DNA from: Brenneria izbisi
GTDB lineage: Bacteria; Pseudomonadota; Gammaproteobacteria; Enterobacterales; Enterobacteriaceae
Direction: 5' to 3'
Assembly (NCBI RefSeq): GCF_025840185.1
Contig: NZ_JAMPJU010000003.1
Span: forward strand, 62,001 to 126,000
DNA: 64,000 nt
The position numbers and the translations under genes are program-made. Position 1 is the first letter of the stretch, and every line of letters starts with the position of its first letter. The notes under the pieces were generated by a model. The model did not search any database. It saw nothing but the letters and a program-made list of their open reading frames with translations, and was not told the DNA's origin. Shown here in pieces: positions 53,060-63,467 of this stretch.

Positions 53060-55519
53060 ATGCGAGTGTTGAAATTTGGCGGGACTTCAGTGGCCAATGC
53101 GGAACGTTTTATGCGCGTTGCCGACATTATCGAAAACAATGCGCGCCAGGGACAGGTTGCCACCGTACTGTCTGCTCCGGCCAAAATTACCAACCATCTG
53201 GTCGCGATGATTGATAAAACGGTCGCCGGGCAGGATATACTGCCTAACCTTAACGACGCGGAAGCTATCTTTTCTTCTTTGCTGCAAGGTCTTGCCGAGT
53301 CGCAACCTGGTTTCGATATGCCCCGTCTTAAGGCGTTGGTGGATCAGGAATTTGCCCAGTTGAAACAGGTTTTGCATGGCATCGCATTGCTGGGACAATG
53401 TCCTGACAGCGTGAATGCATTGATCATCTGTCGTGGCGAAAAGCTGTCAGTTGCCATCATGGACGCGGTATTTCAGGCGCGCGGTTATGCGGTTTCCGTC
53501 ATCAATCCAGTGGAAAAACTACTGGCTCAGGGACATTATCTTGAGTCCACGGTCGATATTACGGAGTCTACCCGCCGTATCGCGGAAAGCGCCATTCCGA
53601 ATGATCATGTGATCCTGATGGCGGGTTTCACTGCCGGTAACGATAAAGGTGAACTGGTGGTGCTGGGCCGTAACGGTTCCGATTATTCAGCCGCGGTATT
53701 GGCCGCTTGTCTGCGCGCCGACTGTTGTGAGATCTGGACGGACGTTGACGGTGTTTATACTTGCGATCCGCGTCAGGTGCCGGACGCCAGATTGTTGAAG
53801 TCGATGTCCTATCACGAGGCGATGGAGCTATCCTACTTCGGCGCCAAAGTCCTCCACCCCAGAACCATCGCCCCCATCGCCCAATTCCAAATCCCCTGTC
53901 TTATCAAAAACACCGAAAATCCACAGGCTCCCGGCACGTTAATCGGGATGGAAAGCACCGATACGCACTATCCGGTCAAAGGCATCACCAATTTGAATAA
54001 CATGGCGATGATCAACGTTTCCGGTCCCGGCATGAAAGGAATGATCGGTATGGCGGCGCGCGTATTTGCGGCCATGTCCCGCGCCGGCATCTCGGTGGTG
54101 CTGATAACCCAGTCATCTTCCGAGTACAGCATCAGCTTCTGTGTATCGCAGAACGAATTGGTACGCGCTACCAAGACGCTGGAAGATGAATTTTATCTGG
54201 AACTGAAAGAGGGCGTGCTGGATCCGCTGGACGTGATGCAGCGTCTGGCTATTATCTCCGTGGTCGGCGACGGCATGCGCACATTGCGTGGTCTTTCTGC
54301 GCGTTTATTCTCCGCGCTGGCCAGCGCCAATATCAATATCGTGGCTATCGCGCAAGGTTCATCTGAACGGTCTATTTCGGTTGTGGTGAATAATGACGTG
54401 GCGACAACCGGGGTGCGGGTTGCGCACCAGATGCTGTTTAATACCGATCAGGTGATCGATGTCTTCGTCATCGGCGTCGGGGGCGTGGGCGGCGCGCTAT
54501 TGGAGCAGATCCACCGTCAGCAGCCGTGGCTTAAACAGAAGCATATCGACCTGCGGGTTATCGGGATTGCCAATTCCAAAGCGCTGCTGACGAATGTCAA
54601 CGGTATTGCGATGGACACCTGGCGAGATGAACTGGCAAACGCCCGTGAGTCTTTCAACCTGGGGCGCCTGATTCGTCTGGTTAAAGAATATCATTTGCTG
54701 AATCCGGTGATTGTCGACTGTACGTCAAGTCAGGCAGTCGCCGACCAATATGCGGATTTTCTGGCCGATGGTTTCCACGTAGTGACACCGAACAAGAAAG
54801 CCAATACCGGTTCCATGAGCTACTACCAATTACTGCGCAGCGCGGGGGCGAAATCACGCCGCCGCTTCCTGTACGATACTAACGTCGGCGCGGGCCTGCC
54901 GGTGATTGAGAACCTTCAGAACCTGCTGAACGCCGGGGATGAACTGATTCGCTTTACCGGTATTCTGTCGGGATCGCTGTCATTCATTTTCGGTAAGCTG
55001 GACGAAGGGATGTCCTTGTCTGAAGCGACGGCGCAGGCCAAAGAGAAAGGTTATACCGAGCCCGATCCCCGTGATGATTTGTCCGGTATGGATGTCGCGC
55101 GTAAGCTGCTGATTCTGGCGCGTGAAGCCGGTTATAAGCTGGAATTGGAAGATATTGATGTCGAGTCGGTTCTGCCCGCCGGTTTCGATGCGTCAGGCGA
55201 TGTGGATAGCTTTATGCGTCGTTTGCCGTCGGTGGATGATGAATTCGCCAGTCGTATCGCGCAGGCGCGTGATGAAGGAAAAGTGCTGCGTTATATCGGC
55301 ATGATTGAAGAAGGACGCTGTAAAGTTCAGATCAGCGCCGTTGGCGGGAATGATCCCTTGTTTAAAGTCAAAGATGGCGAAAATGCGCTGGCCTTCTACA
55401 GTCGCTACTATCAGCCATTGCCGTTGGTATTAAGAGGGTATGGCGCAGGCAATGATGTCACCGCCGCCGGCGTCTTTGCCGATTTGTTGCGTACCCTGTC
55501 ATGGAAGTTGGGAGCTTAA
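53060..55519 (+). CDS. thrA: bifunctional aspartokinase I / homoserine dehydrogenase I
   Basis: ThrA phosphorylates aspartate and later reduces aspartate semialdehyde to homoserine; threonine inhibits both. The 819-residue protein has the kinase start [32 protein letters not shown], paired ACT domains (about 315-460), and the dehydrogenase from about 465 ([16 protein letters not shown], then TPNKKANTG and [17 protein letters not shown]). The ATG follows CAGGAGAAAAGATAAAA. Inside it, 53851-53930 has a C-rich, G-poor composition unlike the rest of the gene. Confidence 0.97.
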   Translation: MRVLKFGGTSVANAERFMRVADIIENNARQGQVATVLSAPAKITNHLVAMIDKTVAGQDILPNLNDAEAIFSSLLQGLAESQPGFDMPRLKALVDQEFAQLKQVLHGIALLGQCPDSVNALIICRGEKLSVAIMDAVFQARGYAVSVINPVEKLLAQGHYLESTVDITESTRRIAESAIPNDHVILMAGFTAGNDKGELVVLGRNGSDYSAAVLAACLRADCCEIWTDVDGVYTCDPRQVPDARLLKSMSYHEAMELSYFGAKVLHPRTIAPIAQFQIPCLIKNTENPQAPGTLIGMESTDTHYPVKGITNLNNMAMINVSGPGMKGMIGMAARVFAAMSRAGISVVLITQSSSEYSISFCVSQNELVRATKTLEDEFYLELKEGVLDPLDVMQRLAIISVVGDGMRTLRGLSARLFSALASANINIVAIAQGSSERSISVVVNNDVATTGVRVAHQMLFNTDQVIDVFVIGVGGVGGALLEQIHRQQPWLKQKHIDLRVIGIANSKALLTNVNGIAMDTWRDELANARESFNLGRLIRLVKEYHLLNPVIVDCTSSQAVADQYADFLADGFHVVTPNKKANTGSMSYYQLLRSAGAKSRRRFLYDTNVGAGLPVIENLQNLLNAGDELIRFTGILSGSLSFIFGKLDEGMSLSEATAQAKEKGYTEPDPRDDLSGMDVARKLLILAREAGYKLELEDIDVESVLPAGFDASGDVDSFMRRLPSVDDEFASRIAQARDEGKVLRYIGMIEEGRCKVQISAVGGNDPLFKVKDGENALAFYSRYYQPLPLVLRGYGAGNDVTAAGVFADLLRTLSWKLGA

Positions 55520-55521
55520 TT

Positions 55522-56451
55522 ATGGTTAAGGTTTATGCACCGGCATCAATTGGTAATGTCAGCGTGGGGTTTGATGTGCTGGGTGCGGCGGTTTCTCCGG
55601 TAGACGGCTCGCTACTGGGGGACTGCGTTTCTGTTGTAGCCGCGGATCAATTCAGTCTGCGTAGCGAGGGCCGATTCGTCAGCAAACTGCCGGATGATCC
55701 CAAGCAAAACATTGTTTATCAATGCTGGGAACGTTTTTGTCAGGAGATTGGTAAAACCGTGCCGGTTGCCATGACGCTGGAAAAGAACATGCCGATCGGG
55801 TCCGGGCTGGGCTCCAGCGCCTGTTCCGTGGTCGCCGGGCTGATGGGGATGAATGAGTTCTGCGGCAAGCCGCTGGACGATACCCGGTTATTGACGCTGA
55901 TGGGCGAACTGGAAGGTCGTATTTCCGGTAGCGTGCATTATGATAATGTGGCCCCTTGCTTTCTTGGCGGCATTCAACTGATGCTGGAAGAAGAGGGGAT
56001 AATCAGCCAGTCGGTACCGGCTTTTGATGACTGGCTATGGGTGATGGCGTATCCGGGCATCAAGGTGTCAACCGCCGAGGCGCGGTCGATTTTACCCGCG
56101 CAATATCGCCGTCAGGATTGCATCAGTCATGGCCGTTATCTGGCGGGTTTCATCCACGCTTGTCATACTGGTCAAGCGTCGCTGGCGGCCAAATTGATGA
56201 AAGATGTCATCGCAGAACCTTATCGCACCAAACTGCTGCCCGGTTTTGCCGAAGCACGTAAAGCCGCCGAAGATATCGGGGCGCTGGCGTGCGGCATTTC
56301 CGGCTCCGGCCCGACCTTATTTTCCGTCTGTAACGATACGGACAGCGCACAACGCCTGGCCAACTGGCTGCGGGATAACTATTTGCAGAACGATGAAGGT
56401 TTTGTTCATATTTGCCGTCTGGATACGACAGGCGCACGACAACTGGGATAA
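55522..56451 (+). CDS. thrB: homoserine kinase
   Basis: ThrB phosphorylates homoserine. The 309-residue GHMP kinase starts [21 protein letters not shown] and has the ATP loop [17 protein letters not shown] (near residue 92) and the C-terminal [12 protein letters not shown]. The open frame reaches back into thrA at 55501; ATG 55522, two bases after the thrA stop with GGGAGC upstream, fits the family start. Confidence 0.97.
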   Translation: MVKVYAPASIGNVSVGFDVLGAAVSPVDGSLLGDCVSVVAADQFSLRSEGRFVSKLPDDPKQNIVYQCWERFCQEIGKTVPVAMTLEKNMPIGSGLGSSACSVVAGLMGMNEFCGKPLDDTRLLTLMGELEGRISGSVHYDNVAPCFLGGIQLMLEEEGIISQSVPAFDDWLWVMAYPGIKVSTAEARSILPAQYRRQDCISHGRYLAGFIHACHTGQASLAAKLMKDVIAEPYRTKLLPGFAEARKAAEDIGALACGISGSGPTLFSVCNDTDSAQRLANWLRDNYLQNDEGFVHICRLDTTGARQLG

Positions 56452-56454
56452 TGC

Positions 56455-57744
56455 ATGAAACTATACAACCTTAAAGATCATAACGAGCAGGTGAACTTTG
56501 CTCAGGCTATCAAGCAAGGTCTGGGAAGCCAGCAAGGGCTATTTTTTCCTCTGGAATTGCCGGAGTTTGATCGTACTGAAATTGATGAATTGCTGAAGCT
56601 GGATTTTGTTACGCGCAGCAGCCGTATTTTATCTGCCTATATCGGTGAGGAAATCCCGGCGCAGACGGTTTTTCAGCGAGTAAAAGCCGCTTTCGCCTTC
56701 CCTGCGCCGGTGGCCCCGGTCGCGGAGGATATCGCCGCGCTGGAGTTGTTCCACGGGCCGACACTGGCCTTTAAAGATTTTGGCGGCCGTTTTATGGCGC
56801 AGATGCTGACGGAAGTTTCCGGCGACGACAAGATTACGATCCTGACCGCGACCTCCGGCGACACTGGCGCAGCCGTTGCGCATGCATTTTACGGTTTGGA
56901 AAATATCCGAGTGGTGATCCTTTATCCGCGTGGAAAAATCAGCCCCTTACAGGAGAAATTGTTCTGTACGCTGGGCGGCAACATTCACACCATCGCGGTC
57001 GACAGTGATTTTGACGCGTGTCAGGCGTTGGTCAAGCAGGCTTTCGATGATGAAGAACTGAAAAAGACCATCGGTCTGAATTCCGCCAACTCCATTAACA
57101 TCAGCCGACTGCTGGCGCAAATTTGCTATTACTTTGAAGCGGTGGCGCAGTTGCCGCAGGAAGCGCGTAATCAACTGGTTGTTTCCGTGCCGAGCGGCAA
57201 TTTTGGCGACCTGACTGCCGGGTTGCTGGCTAAGTCACTGGGGTTGCCGATCAAACGTTTTATCGCGGCAACCAATGCGAACGATACGGTTCCGCGTTTC
57301 CTGAGCGGCGGCGCGTGGGAGCCGAAGAAAACGGTCGCCACGCTTTCCAACGCCATGGATGTGAGCCAGCCGAATAATTGGCCGCGTGTGGAAGAGTTAT
57401 TCCGCCGTAAAAACTGGCCGTTGAAAGCGCTGGGCTTTGGCGCGGTGAGCGATGAAACCACCAAAGAAACCATGCATGAACTTGAGGCGCAGGGGTATAC
57501 GTCGGAGCCACACGCGGCGATTGCTTATCGTCTGTTGCGCGATCAACTCCAGCCTGGCGAATTCGGTTTATTCCTGGGAACCGCGCATCCGGCGAAATTC
57601 AAAGAAAGCGTGGAAGCCATTCTGGGTAAAGCGCTGGCGCTGCCTGACGCATTGGCGGAGCGCGCCGCTCTGGATTTGTTGTCGCATCACTTCCCGGATG
57701 ACTTCGCCACGTTGCGTCAGTTTCTGATGACGTTGCCGAAATAA
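56455..57744 (+). CDS. thrC: threonine synthase
   Basis: ThrC converts phosphohomoserine to threonine with PLP. The 429-residue protein binds PLP at K107 in LAFKDFGGRFM, with TATSGDTGAAVAHAF and VPSGNFGDLTAG as phosphate and cofactor motifs. It starts 3 bases after the thrB stop, giving a tightly packed thrABC. Confidence 0.97.
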   Translation: MKLYNLKDHNEQVNFAQAIKQGLGSQQGLFFPLELPEFDRTEIDELLKLDFVTRSSRILSAYIGEEIPAQTVFQRVKAAFAFPAPVAPVAEDIAALELFHGPTLAFKDFGGRFMAQMLTEVSGDDKITILTATSGDTGAAVAHAFYGLENIRVVILYPRGKISPLQEKLFCTLGGNIHTIAVDSDFDACQALVKQAFDDEELKKTIGLNSANSINISRLLAQICYYFEAVAQLPQEARNQLVVSVPSGNFGDLTAGLLAKSLGLPIKRFIAATNANDTVPRFLSGGAWEPKKTVATLSNAMDVSQPNNWPRVEELFRRKNWPLKALGFGAVSDETTKETMHELEAQGYTSEPHAAIAYRLLRDQLQPGEFGLFLGTAHPAKFKESVEAILGKALALPDALAERAALDLLSHHFPDDFATLRQFLMTLPK

Positions 57745-57754
57745 TCTCTCTTCA

Positions 57755-57774
57755 AGGGCGGCGTTTACCGCCCT
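57755..57774. terminator. thrC/yaaA convergent hairpin
   Basis: AGGGCGG and CCGCCCT form a 7-bp GC-rich stem with a 6-nt loop between convergent genes. T tracts are poor on both sides. Confidence 0.5.
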
Positions 57775-57789
57775 GCTTATTGATGCGCT

Positions 57790-58563
57790 TTATTGTTCGT
57801 GGCGTTTAAATACCAGTTCGTCAGCCGATGATTCCGCCGGTGCGAAAAAGTAACCTTCCAGATCAAAGTCTTTTAATTGCTCTGGTTGCGTCAGACGATT
57901 CTGAATAATAAAGCGGCTCATCAATCCACGCGCTTTCTTGGCGTAGAAGCTGATGACTTTAAATTTGCCATTCTTCTGATCTAAAAATATCGGTTTGATC
58001 AGCGTGGCTTGCAGCGTCTTCGGCTGAACCGCTTTGAAATATTCGTCAGATGCCAGATTAATCAGAATGTCGTCGCCTTGTTCGCTCAGCGCCTGATTCA
58101 GTTTTTCGGTGATGATATCACCCCAGAAATGATAAAGATCTTTCCCCGCTTTATTGGCGAGTTTGGTGCCCATTTCCAATCGATAGGGCTGCATCAGATC
58201 CAGCGGTCGCAGAACGCCGTATAAACCGGACAGCATGCGTAAGTGTTGCTGGGCAAAATCAAAATCGTCCTCGCTGAACGCCTCTGCCGCCAGACCGGTA
58301 TAGACATCCCCTTTAAACGCCAATAAAGCCTGACGCGCATTATCGGGGGTAAAGTCAGGGCGCCAGTCATTGAAGCGCGCGGCATTCAACCCGGCCAGTT
58401 TATCGCTGATACCCATTAGCGAGGCGATTTCCGCAGGCGTGAGCGTTTTACAAATCGCAATCAACCGACTGGAATAGTCCAGCAGATCCGGCTGGGTATA
58501 ACGTTGCGTGGCTAAAGGACTGGTGTAATCAAGAGTTTTTGCGGGTGAAATGGTTATCAGCAT
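57790..58563 (-). CDS. yaaA: peroxide stress protein YaaA
   Basis: YaaA (DUF328/UPF0246) limits intracellular unincorporated iron during peroxide stress in E. coli and binds DNA. The 257-residue protein starts [16 protein letters not shown] and contains [27 protein letters not shown] and [16 protein letters not shown]. coli yaaA is OxyR-regulated; I do not see a clear OxyR site here. It lies between thrC and talB, as in E. coli. Confidence 0.94.
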   Translation of the reverse strand: MLITISPAKTLDYTSPLATQRYTQPDLLDYSSRLIAICKTLTPAEIASLMGISDKLAGLNAARFNDWRPDFTPDNARQALLAFKGDVYTGLAAEAFSEDDFDFAQQHLRMLSGLYGVLRPLDLMQPYRLEMGTKLANKAGKDLYHFWGDIITEKLNQALSEQGDDILINLASDEYFKAVQPKTLQATLIKPIFLDQKNGKFKVISFYAKKARGLMSRFIIQNRLTQPEQLKDFDLEGYFFAPAESSADELVFKRHEQ

Positions 58564-58745
58564 GCGCCATGTCCTGTAGGTCTGATTTTGTTGCTTTACT
58601 GTAGCAAATATCCGGCAAGAAAGCGGCGATGGTTATAACAGGAAAGGGCAATCATCAGGATATCGGAATGAGGTAACCGGGGCTGGCTTGCGCGGAAGTA
58701 TGCGCGTGTTATTATCAGATTCTGGCTACAACATGATGCTACCAG

Positions 58746-58790
58746 TTCATGTTCTAAATATTCACGTACACACCATTCATGTACTAACAA
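58746..58790 (+). repeat. three imperfect 15-nt repeats before talB
   Basis: Three contiguous 15-mers (TTCATGTTCTAAATA, TTCACGTACACACCA, TTCATGTACTAACAA) share the frame TTCAyGTnCnnAnnA. They end 14 bp before the talB ATG and are in frame with it. The open reading frame runs through them from 58688, where they would encode the pentapeptide series [15 protein letters not shown]. Confidence 0.65.
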
Positions 58791-58804
58791 TGAGAAATGC
58801 CAAC

Positions 58805-59758
58805 ATGACGGATAAACTGACTTCCCTACGCCAATTGACGACAGTGGTTGCTGACACCGGCGACATCGCGGCCATGAAATTGTATCAACCGCAAGACGCG
58901 ACGACTAACCCTTCCCTGATCCTGAATGCGGCTCAAATTCCTGAATATCGCCAACTGATTGATGAGGCAATTGCCTGGGCTCGTGCGCAGAGCGGCAACC
59001 GTGAGCAGCAAGTAGTGGATGCAACCGACAAACTGGCGGTGAACATTGGTCTTGAGATCTTAAAGTTGATCCCTGGTCGTATTTCCACGGAGGTCGATGC
59101 CCGACTGTCTTACGATACGCAAGCCAGTGTCGCGAAAGCAAAGCACCTGATCAAACTGTATAACGATGCCGGTATCAGCAACGATCGTATCCTGATCAAA
59201 CTGGCTTCGACCTGGCAGGGGATCCGCGCGGCGGAGCAACTTGAAAAAGAAGGGATCAACTGTAACCTGACGTTGTTGTTCTCTTTCGCTCAGGCGCGAG
59301 CATGTGCCGAGGCGGGCGTTTTCCTGATCTCTCCGTTTGTTGGTCGTATTCTGGATTGGTATAAAGCCAACGGCGATAAAAAAGAGTTTGCGCCAGGCGA
59401 AGATCCAGGTGTGGTTTCTGTTAGTGAAATCTACAGCTATTACAAAGAACACGGTTATGAAACCGTCGTGATGGGCGCCAGCTTCCGTAATGTCGGTGAA
59501 ATTCTGGAACTGGCGGGCTGTGACCGCCTGACTATCGCTCCTCCGCTGCTGAAAGAACTGTCTGAAAGCGAAGGGGAGGTGGTTCGTAAACTTTCTTATA
59601 CCGGCGAGGTGAAAGCACGTCCGGCGAAGATGACGGAAGCAGAGTTCTACTGGCAGCACAATCAGGATCCGATGGCCGTTGATAAGTTGGCTGACGGCAT
59701 CCGCAAGTTTGCGGTTGATCAGGTGAAACTTGAAAAAATGATTGCTGATTTACTGTAA
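58805..59758 (+). CDS. talB: transaldolase
   Basis: TalB moves a dihydroxyacetone unit between sugar phosphates in the pentose phosphate pathway. The 317-residue product equals E. coli TalB in length. K132 in [13 protein letters not shown] forms the Schiff base; [10 protein letters not shown] and [13 protein letters not shown] are family signatures. ATG 58805 matches the family start [10 protein letters not shown], although its ribosome binding site is weak (GAGAAATGCC). The frame is open for another 39 codons upstream across a 15-nt repeat. Confidence 0.96.
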   Translation: MTDKLTSLRQLTTVVADTGDIAAMKLYQPQDATTNPSLILNAAQIPEYRQLIDEAIAWARAQSGNREQQVVDATDKLAVNIGLEILKLIPGRISTEVDARLSYDTQASVAKAKHLIKLYNDAGISNDRILIKLASTWQGIRAAEQLEKEGINCNLTLLFSFAQARACAEAGVFLISPFVGRILDWYKANGDKKEFAPGEDPGVVSVSEIYSYYKEHGYETVVMGASFRNVGEILELAGCDRLTIAPPLLKELSESEGEVVRKLSYTGEVKARPAKMTEAEFYWQHNQDPMAVDKLADGIRKFAVDQVKLEKMIADLL

Positions 59759-59774
59759 TCATGCCAGAAACTTG

Positions 59775-59805
59775 AAATAGCCGACGTACTGCGCGGCTAT
59801 TTTTT
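59775..59805 (+). terminator. talB terminator
   Basis: AAATAGCCG and CGGCTATTT form a 9-bp stem with a 10-nt loop, ending in six T (59800-59805). Confidence 0.85.
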
Positions 59806-59841
59806 GTTGGCTCGCCTGATATTTAAATTATACAAGCAGGG

Positions 59842-60936
59842 TTATTTGGCTACGATATTTCGGGTTTTTTTGGCGATATAAAGATTTTCGTCAGCGCGTT
59901 TCATTACTTCTGTTAAACCTTCTTCGCCAATATCATATTCAACCAGCCCAATGCTGACCGCCAGCTTAATGCTATCCCCTGTTGAGGGATCAAAGTTGCT
60001 GGCGTTAACCCGCGCTCTGGCCCGTTCTGCGACGTCGTAGGCATCGTCCAGGCTAATATTGGGTAAAACGATCGCGAACTCATCGCCGCCAATTCGCCCA
60101 AAAATATCTTCACGTCGAAATGCTTTTTTTAACGTATCGGCGACAAACTTCAAGGCATCATCACCCGCGCTATGACCATAGGTATCATTAACATTCTTGA
60201 AGTGATCAATATCTATGATGAGCACGCAAGCAGGACGTCTGCTGAAACTGGAGATACTCAGGACCTTATTCGCCGCCATGAAGAAGGCGTCTCGCCGCAG
60301 GTAACCTGTTAGATCGTCATAACGGGCGATGATGGGTAATTCGATCAGATACTTTTTAACTAATACGGAAAGCAGACTGCCTAAAACAGCAGAAATCAGA
60401 ACGATACTGATCATGCCGATAATGGTGGTCAACGATCCAAACGTATCGAATAAAGAGGGCAGCGGCGCTTCCGAAGTGGTTCTGATACGGACGCCCAGCA
60501 GTTTATCCGTCGGCGACAAAATAGGAACGATGGTGGTTAATATATCCTTTCCCGCATATTCACCGATAGAAGGCAATTTGTTCTTACACGTCCTGAGGAT
60601 CGACATATCATTAAATTTTAATTCTGTTGCTGACAGCCGGTTAATACATTCGCGACGAGTATCACTGGTATTAAAGGCAAACGTCCTGATACGGGCGGAA
60701 ACATAGTTACCCGTTTTGTAGGTAACATCACTATCTGTAACATCAGCCCCTGCGTTATAAGACGCATAGGTTCTGATTACGGTATCAAGATTGTTTTTTT
60801 CAATCCGCCAGGTGTTTTTATCTGATTCATGCATAAAAGCAACGGTGATGAAAAAAGCCAGTGTGCCAAACAAGAAAAAAGCAGAGGTTGGATGGGAAAA
60901 TATCTTTAATATCTTGTATTTAGTTTTGTTTATCAT
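59842..60936 (-). CDS. membrane-bound diguanylate cyclase (GGDEF)
   Basis: The C-terminal domain makes cyclic di-GMP: GGDEF at 283-287 is intact, RRED at 274-277 gives the inhibitory I-site, and DIDHFKNVNDTYGH is the metal/nucleotide region. The N-terminus has a membrane helix (about 17-35), a periplasmic domain of about 130 residues with two cysteines (C97, C117) and a second helix (about 168-193). The periplasmic part has no motif I recognise, so the signal is unknown. E. coli has no gene here between talB and mog, so it is an accessory insertion. Confidence 0.9.
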   Translation of the reverse strand: MINKTKYKILKIFSHPTSAFFLFGTLAFFITVAFMHESDKNTWRIEKNNLDTVIRTYASYNAGADVTDSDVTYKTGNYVSARIRTFAFNTSDTRRECINRLSATELKFNDMSILRTCKNKLPSIGEYAGKDILTTIVPILSPTDKLLGVRIRTTSEAPLPSLFDTFGSLTTIIGMISIVLISAVLGSLLSVLVKKYLIELPIIARYDDLTGYLRRDAFFMAANKVLSISSFSRRPACVLIIDIDHFKNVNDTYGHSAGDDALKFVADTLKKAFRREDIFGRIGGDEFAIVLPNISLDDAYDVAERARARVNASNFDPSTGDSIKLAVSIGLVEYDIGEEGLTEVMKRADENLYIAKKTRNIVAK

Positions 60937-61328
60937 GAAACTTCCTTGGTATGGCTTCTTCTACTTACTCAAGGTGTGGCAGAGGCGACAGGATTTTATC
61001 ATATGATCTAAATTCAGGTTATGGTTAATCATAGCCTATTTCGTTATTTTTCCTTTCCTTACGTGATGTTTTATTTCATAAACATCAGAATTGATGTTTA
61101 ACTTTGGCAAGAGCATTCATCGTATTTGTTTTATTTTCTATTTCAGAGAGTTATTGATTGCTGCCGCTTATTTCATTTTTGAGGCGCTATCTTATCCACT
61201 ATTATTTTGTCAATAGGTGAGAGGATCCGCAAAACCCTATTACTGACGCAAATTTCTTATCAGTATGGTGGCTTAGGTGCGCAAATCAGATAATATTCTG
61301 ATAACAATGGGTTTTTAGGGAGGTCTAT
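60937..61328. other. gene-free region between the cyclase gene and mog
   Basis: This 392-bp AT-rich region separates divergent genes and has no supportable ORF. An inverted repeat ATCAGA-TAATAT-TCTGAT at 61285-61302 lies 27 bp before mog; its centre TAATAT could be a -10, which would place an operator on the promoter. Confidence 0.4.
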
Positions 61329-61916
61329 ATGAACATATTATGTATTGGTCTGGTATCCATTTCTGATCGGGCATCCAGCGGTATTTATCAGGATAAAGGA
61401 ATACCTGCCCTGGAAGCATGGTTATCCAGCGCCTTGACCACGCCTTTTGCAATTGAAACCCGCCTGGTGCCTGATGAACAGGCACTGATTGAACAGACGC
61501 TATGTGAGTTGGTGGATGAACGCGGCTGCCATCTGGTGTTAACCACGGGAGGCACGGGACCTGCCCGTCGCGATGTCACGCCTGATGCAACGCTGGCGAT
61601 TGCCGATCGTGAAATGCCAGGGTTTGGGGAGCAAATGCGACAGATTAGTCTGCAATTTGTCCCCACCGCCATTTTATCGAGACAGGTTGGCGTCATTCGT
61701 AAGCAGGCGTTGATTCTCAATCTTCCAGGGCAACCCAAGTCGATCAAAGAAACGTTGGAAGGATTGAAAGATGAGCACGGCATGGTAGTGATGGCAGGAA
61801 TTTTTGCCAGTGTACCTTATTGTATCCAGTTACTGGAGGGGCCTTATATTGAGACTGATCCTGCGGTGGTAGCAGCTTTTCGGCCTAAAAATGCCGTACG
61901 TGAAATAAAAAACTGA
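61329..61916 (+). CDS. mog: molybdopterin adenylyltransferase
   Basis: Mog adenylates molybdopterin before molybdenum insertion by MoeA. The 195-residue protein equals E. coli Mog in length and has the MPT-binding LVLTTGGTGPARRDVTPDAT and EMPGFGEQMRQIS, plus ALILNLPGQPKSIKE. The ATG follows AGGGAGGTCTAT, a strong ribosome binding site. Confidence 0.96.
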   Translation: MNILCIGLVSISDRASSGIYQDKGIPALEAWLSSALTTPFAIETRLVPDEQALIEQTLCELVDERGCHLVLTTGGTGPARRDVTPDATLAIADREMPGFGEQMRQISLQFVPTAILSRQVGVIRKQALILNLPGQPKSIKETLEGLKDEHGMVVMAGIFASVPYCIQLLEGPYIETDPAVVAAFRPKNAVREIKN

Positions 61917-62043
61917 AGTTAGCCGATTTCAAACATAAGATTCAGCTTTGCTGGTGTAGCATAATTTTGCCGGTATAGTAACCTTAGCTTTACATAAGGC
62001 AGCGCGGTTTTACTGTTCTCATTCTTGTCTTGTACGGTAATTT

Positions 62044-63390
62044 ATGGCTCACGAACATTTTCATTCTCATGCACTGCATCGCCGCTTAAATCGGCAGGAT
62101 TATAAGACGTTGTCTCTGGCTGCGCTGGGTGGCGCACTGGAGTTTTATGACTTCATCATTTTCGTTTTTTTCGCGGCCATCATCGGCGATCTTTTCTTCC
62201 CGGCGGATATTCCTGAGTGGCTACGTCAGGTTCAGACGTTTGGCATCTTCGCGGCGGGTTATCTCGCTCGTCCGCTGGGGGGCATCGTCATGGCCCACTT
62301 TGGCGATCTGGTCGGGCGTAAAAAGATGTTCAGTCTGAGTATCTTGTTAATGGCGTTGCCCACGTTGGCGATGGGAATGCTGCCGACCTATGAGGTTATC
62401 GGCATTGCGGCGCCACTGCTTCTGTTGTTGATGCGCGTACTGCAAGGCGCGGCGATTGGCGGTGAAGTGCCTGGGGCTTGGGTGTTTGTCTCAGAGCATG
62501 TTCCGCGTTCACGCATCGGTTTTGCCTGTGGAACTCTGACCGCAGGGTTAACCATGGGGATTCTATTGGGATCGCTGGTCGCCACTTTGCTTAATACCGC
62601 GCTGACGCCAGAACAGATGTCAGGCGGCGGCTGGCGTTTGCCGTTTTTTATTGGCGGGATCTTCGGGCTGGTGGCAATGTATTTACGCCGTTGGTTACAG
62701 GAAACGCCGATCTTTATGGAAATGCAGGCCCATAAGAAACTGGCTGAAGAGTTGCCGCTGAAATCGGTGGTGATGGATCACCGAAAGGCTGTGGTGGTTT
62801 CCATGTTGCTGACCTGGATGCTATCCGCATGTATTGTGGTTGTGATCCTGATGGCGCCGACATATCTGCAAAAAGTTCATGGCATTTCTGCGGCGCTCGC
62901 ATTACAGGCAAATTGTCTGGCGACGATTATGCTGATGGCGGGCTGCATCGGCGCCGGTCTGCTTGTTGACCGTTTCGGCGCCGGTAAGCTGTTTATTCTG
63001 GGCAGTTTGTCGTTGGCTGTATGTAGTTGGTTTTTCTACAGCATGGCGGCGAGCAACACGACTCTGCTGTTTATCAGCTACGCGATAGTCGGTTTGAGCG
63101 TCGGTGTTGTCGGCGCGGTGCCTTATGTCATGGTGCGCGCGTTCCCGGCGGAAGTGCGTTTTTCAGGCATATCATTTTCTTATAACGTTTCTTATGCGAT
63201 TTTCGGCGGCTTAACGCCGATCTTTGTCACGTTGATTATGAAGATAACGCCGCTGGCTCCGGCATATTACGTGCTGACGCTGGCATGTGTCGGCCTGTTG
63301 TTGGGGATCTATTTACATCGTGATTTAAATAGCGAACAGGGCAACAAGTTGGCCGGGCAAGAAAAACCCCGTTCGCCGGTCAGTATTTAG
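62044..63390 (+). CDS. MFS transporter, metabolite:H+ symporter (MHS) type
   Basis: The 448-residue protein has twelve predicted helices and the MHS-family pattern: ALGGALEFYDFIIFVFFA in TM1, the loop GDLVGRKKMF after TM2, and RVLQGAAIGGEVPGAWVFVSE in TM4. This family (ProP, KgtP, ShiA, citrate carriers) takes up organic acids or betaines with protons. The substrate cannot be told from sequence. It starts 127 bp after mog and ends before a long hairpin; it is absent from this position in E. coli. Confidence 0.85.
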   Translation: MAHEHFHSHALHRRLNRQDYKTLSLAALGGALEFYDFIIFVFFAAIIGDLFFPADIPEWLRQVQTFGIFAAGYLARPLGGIVMAHFGDLVGRKKMFSLSILLMALPTLAMGMLPTYEVIGIAAPLLLLLMRVLQGAAIGGEVPGAWVFVSEHVPRSRIGFACGTLTAGLTMGILLGSLVATLLNTALTPEQMSGGGWRLPFFIGGIFGLVAMYLRRWLQETPIFMEMQAHKKLAEELPLKSVVMDHRKAVVVSMLLTWMLSACIVVVILMAPTYLQKVHGISAALALQANCLATIMLMAGCIGAGLLVDRFGAGKLFILGSLSLAVCSWFFYSMAASNTTLLFISYAIVGLSVGVVGAVPYVMVRAFPAEVRFSGISFSYNVSYAIFGGLTPIFVTLIMKITPLAPAYYVLTLACVGLLLGIYLHRDLNSEQGNKLAGQEKPRSPVSI

Positions 63391-63417
63391 GATTGTTCGT
63401 TAAAATTGTATGTTAAA

Positions 63418-63454
63418 GCAATGAAGCCCGGTCATGCTGACCGGGCTTCATTGC
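63418..63454. terminator. long perfect hairpin between the MFS gene and satP
   Basis: A perfect 17-bp inverted repeat (left arm GCAATGAAGCCCGGTCA) with loop TGC lies between convergent genes. It lacks a T tract but is symmetric, so it can act in both directions. Confidence 0.75.
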
Positions 63455-63467
63455 ATCGCGGTGGCAC

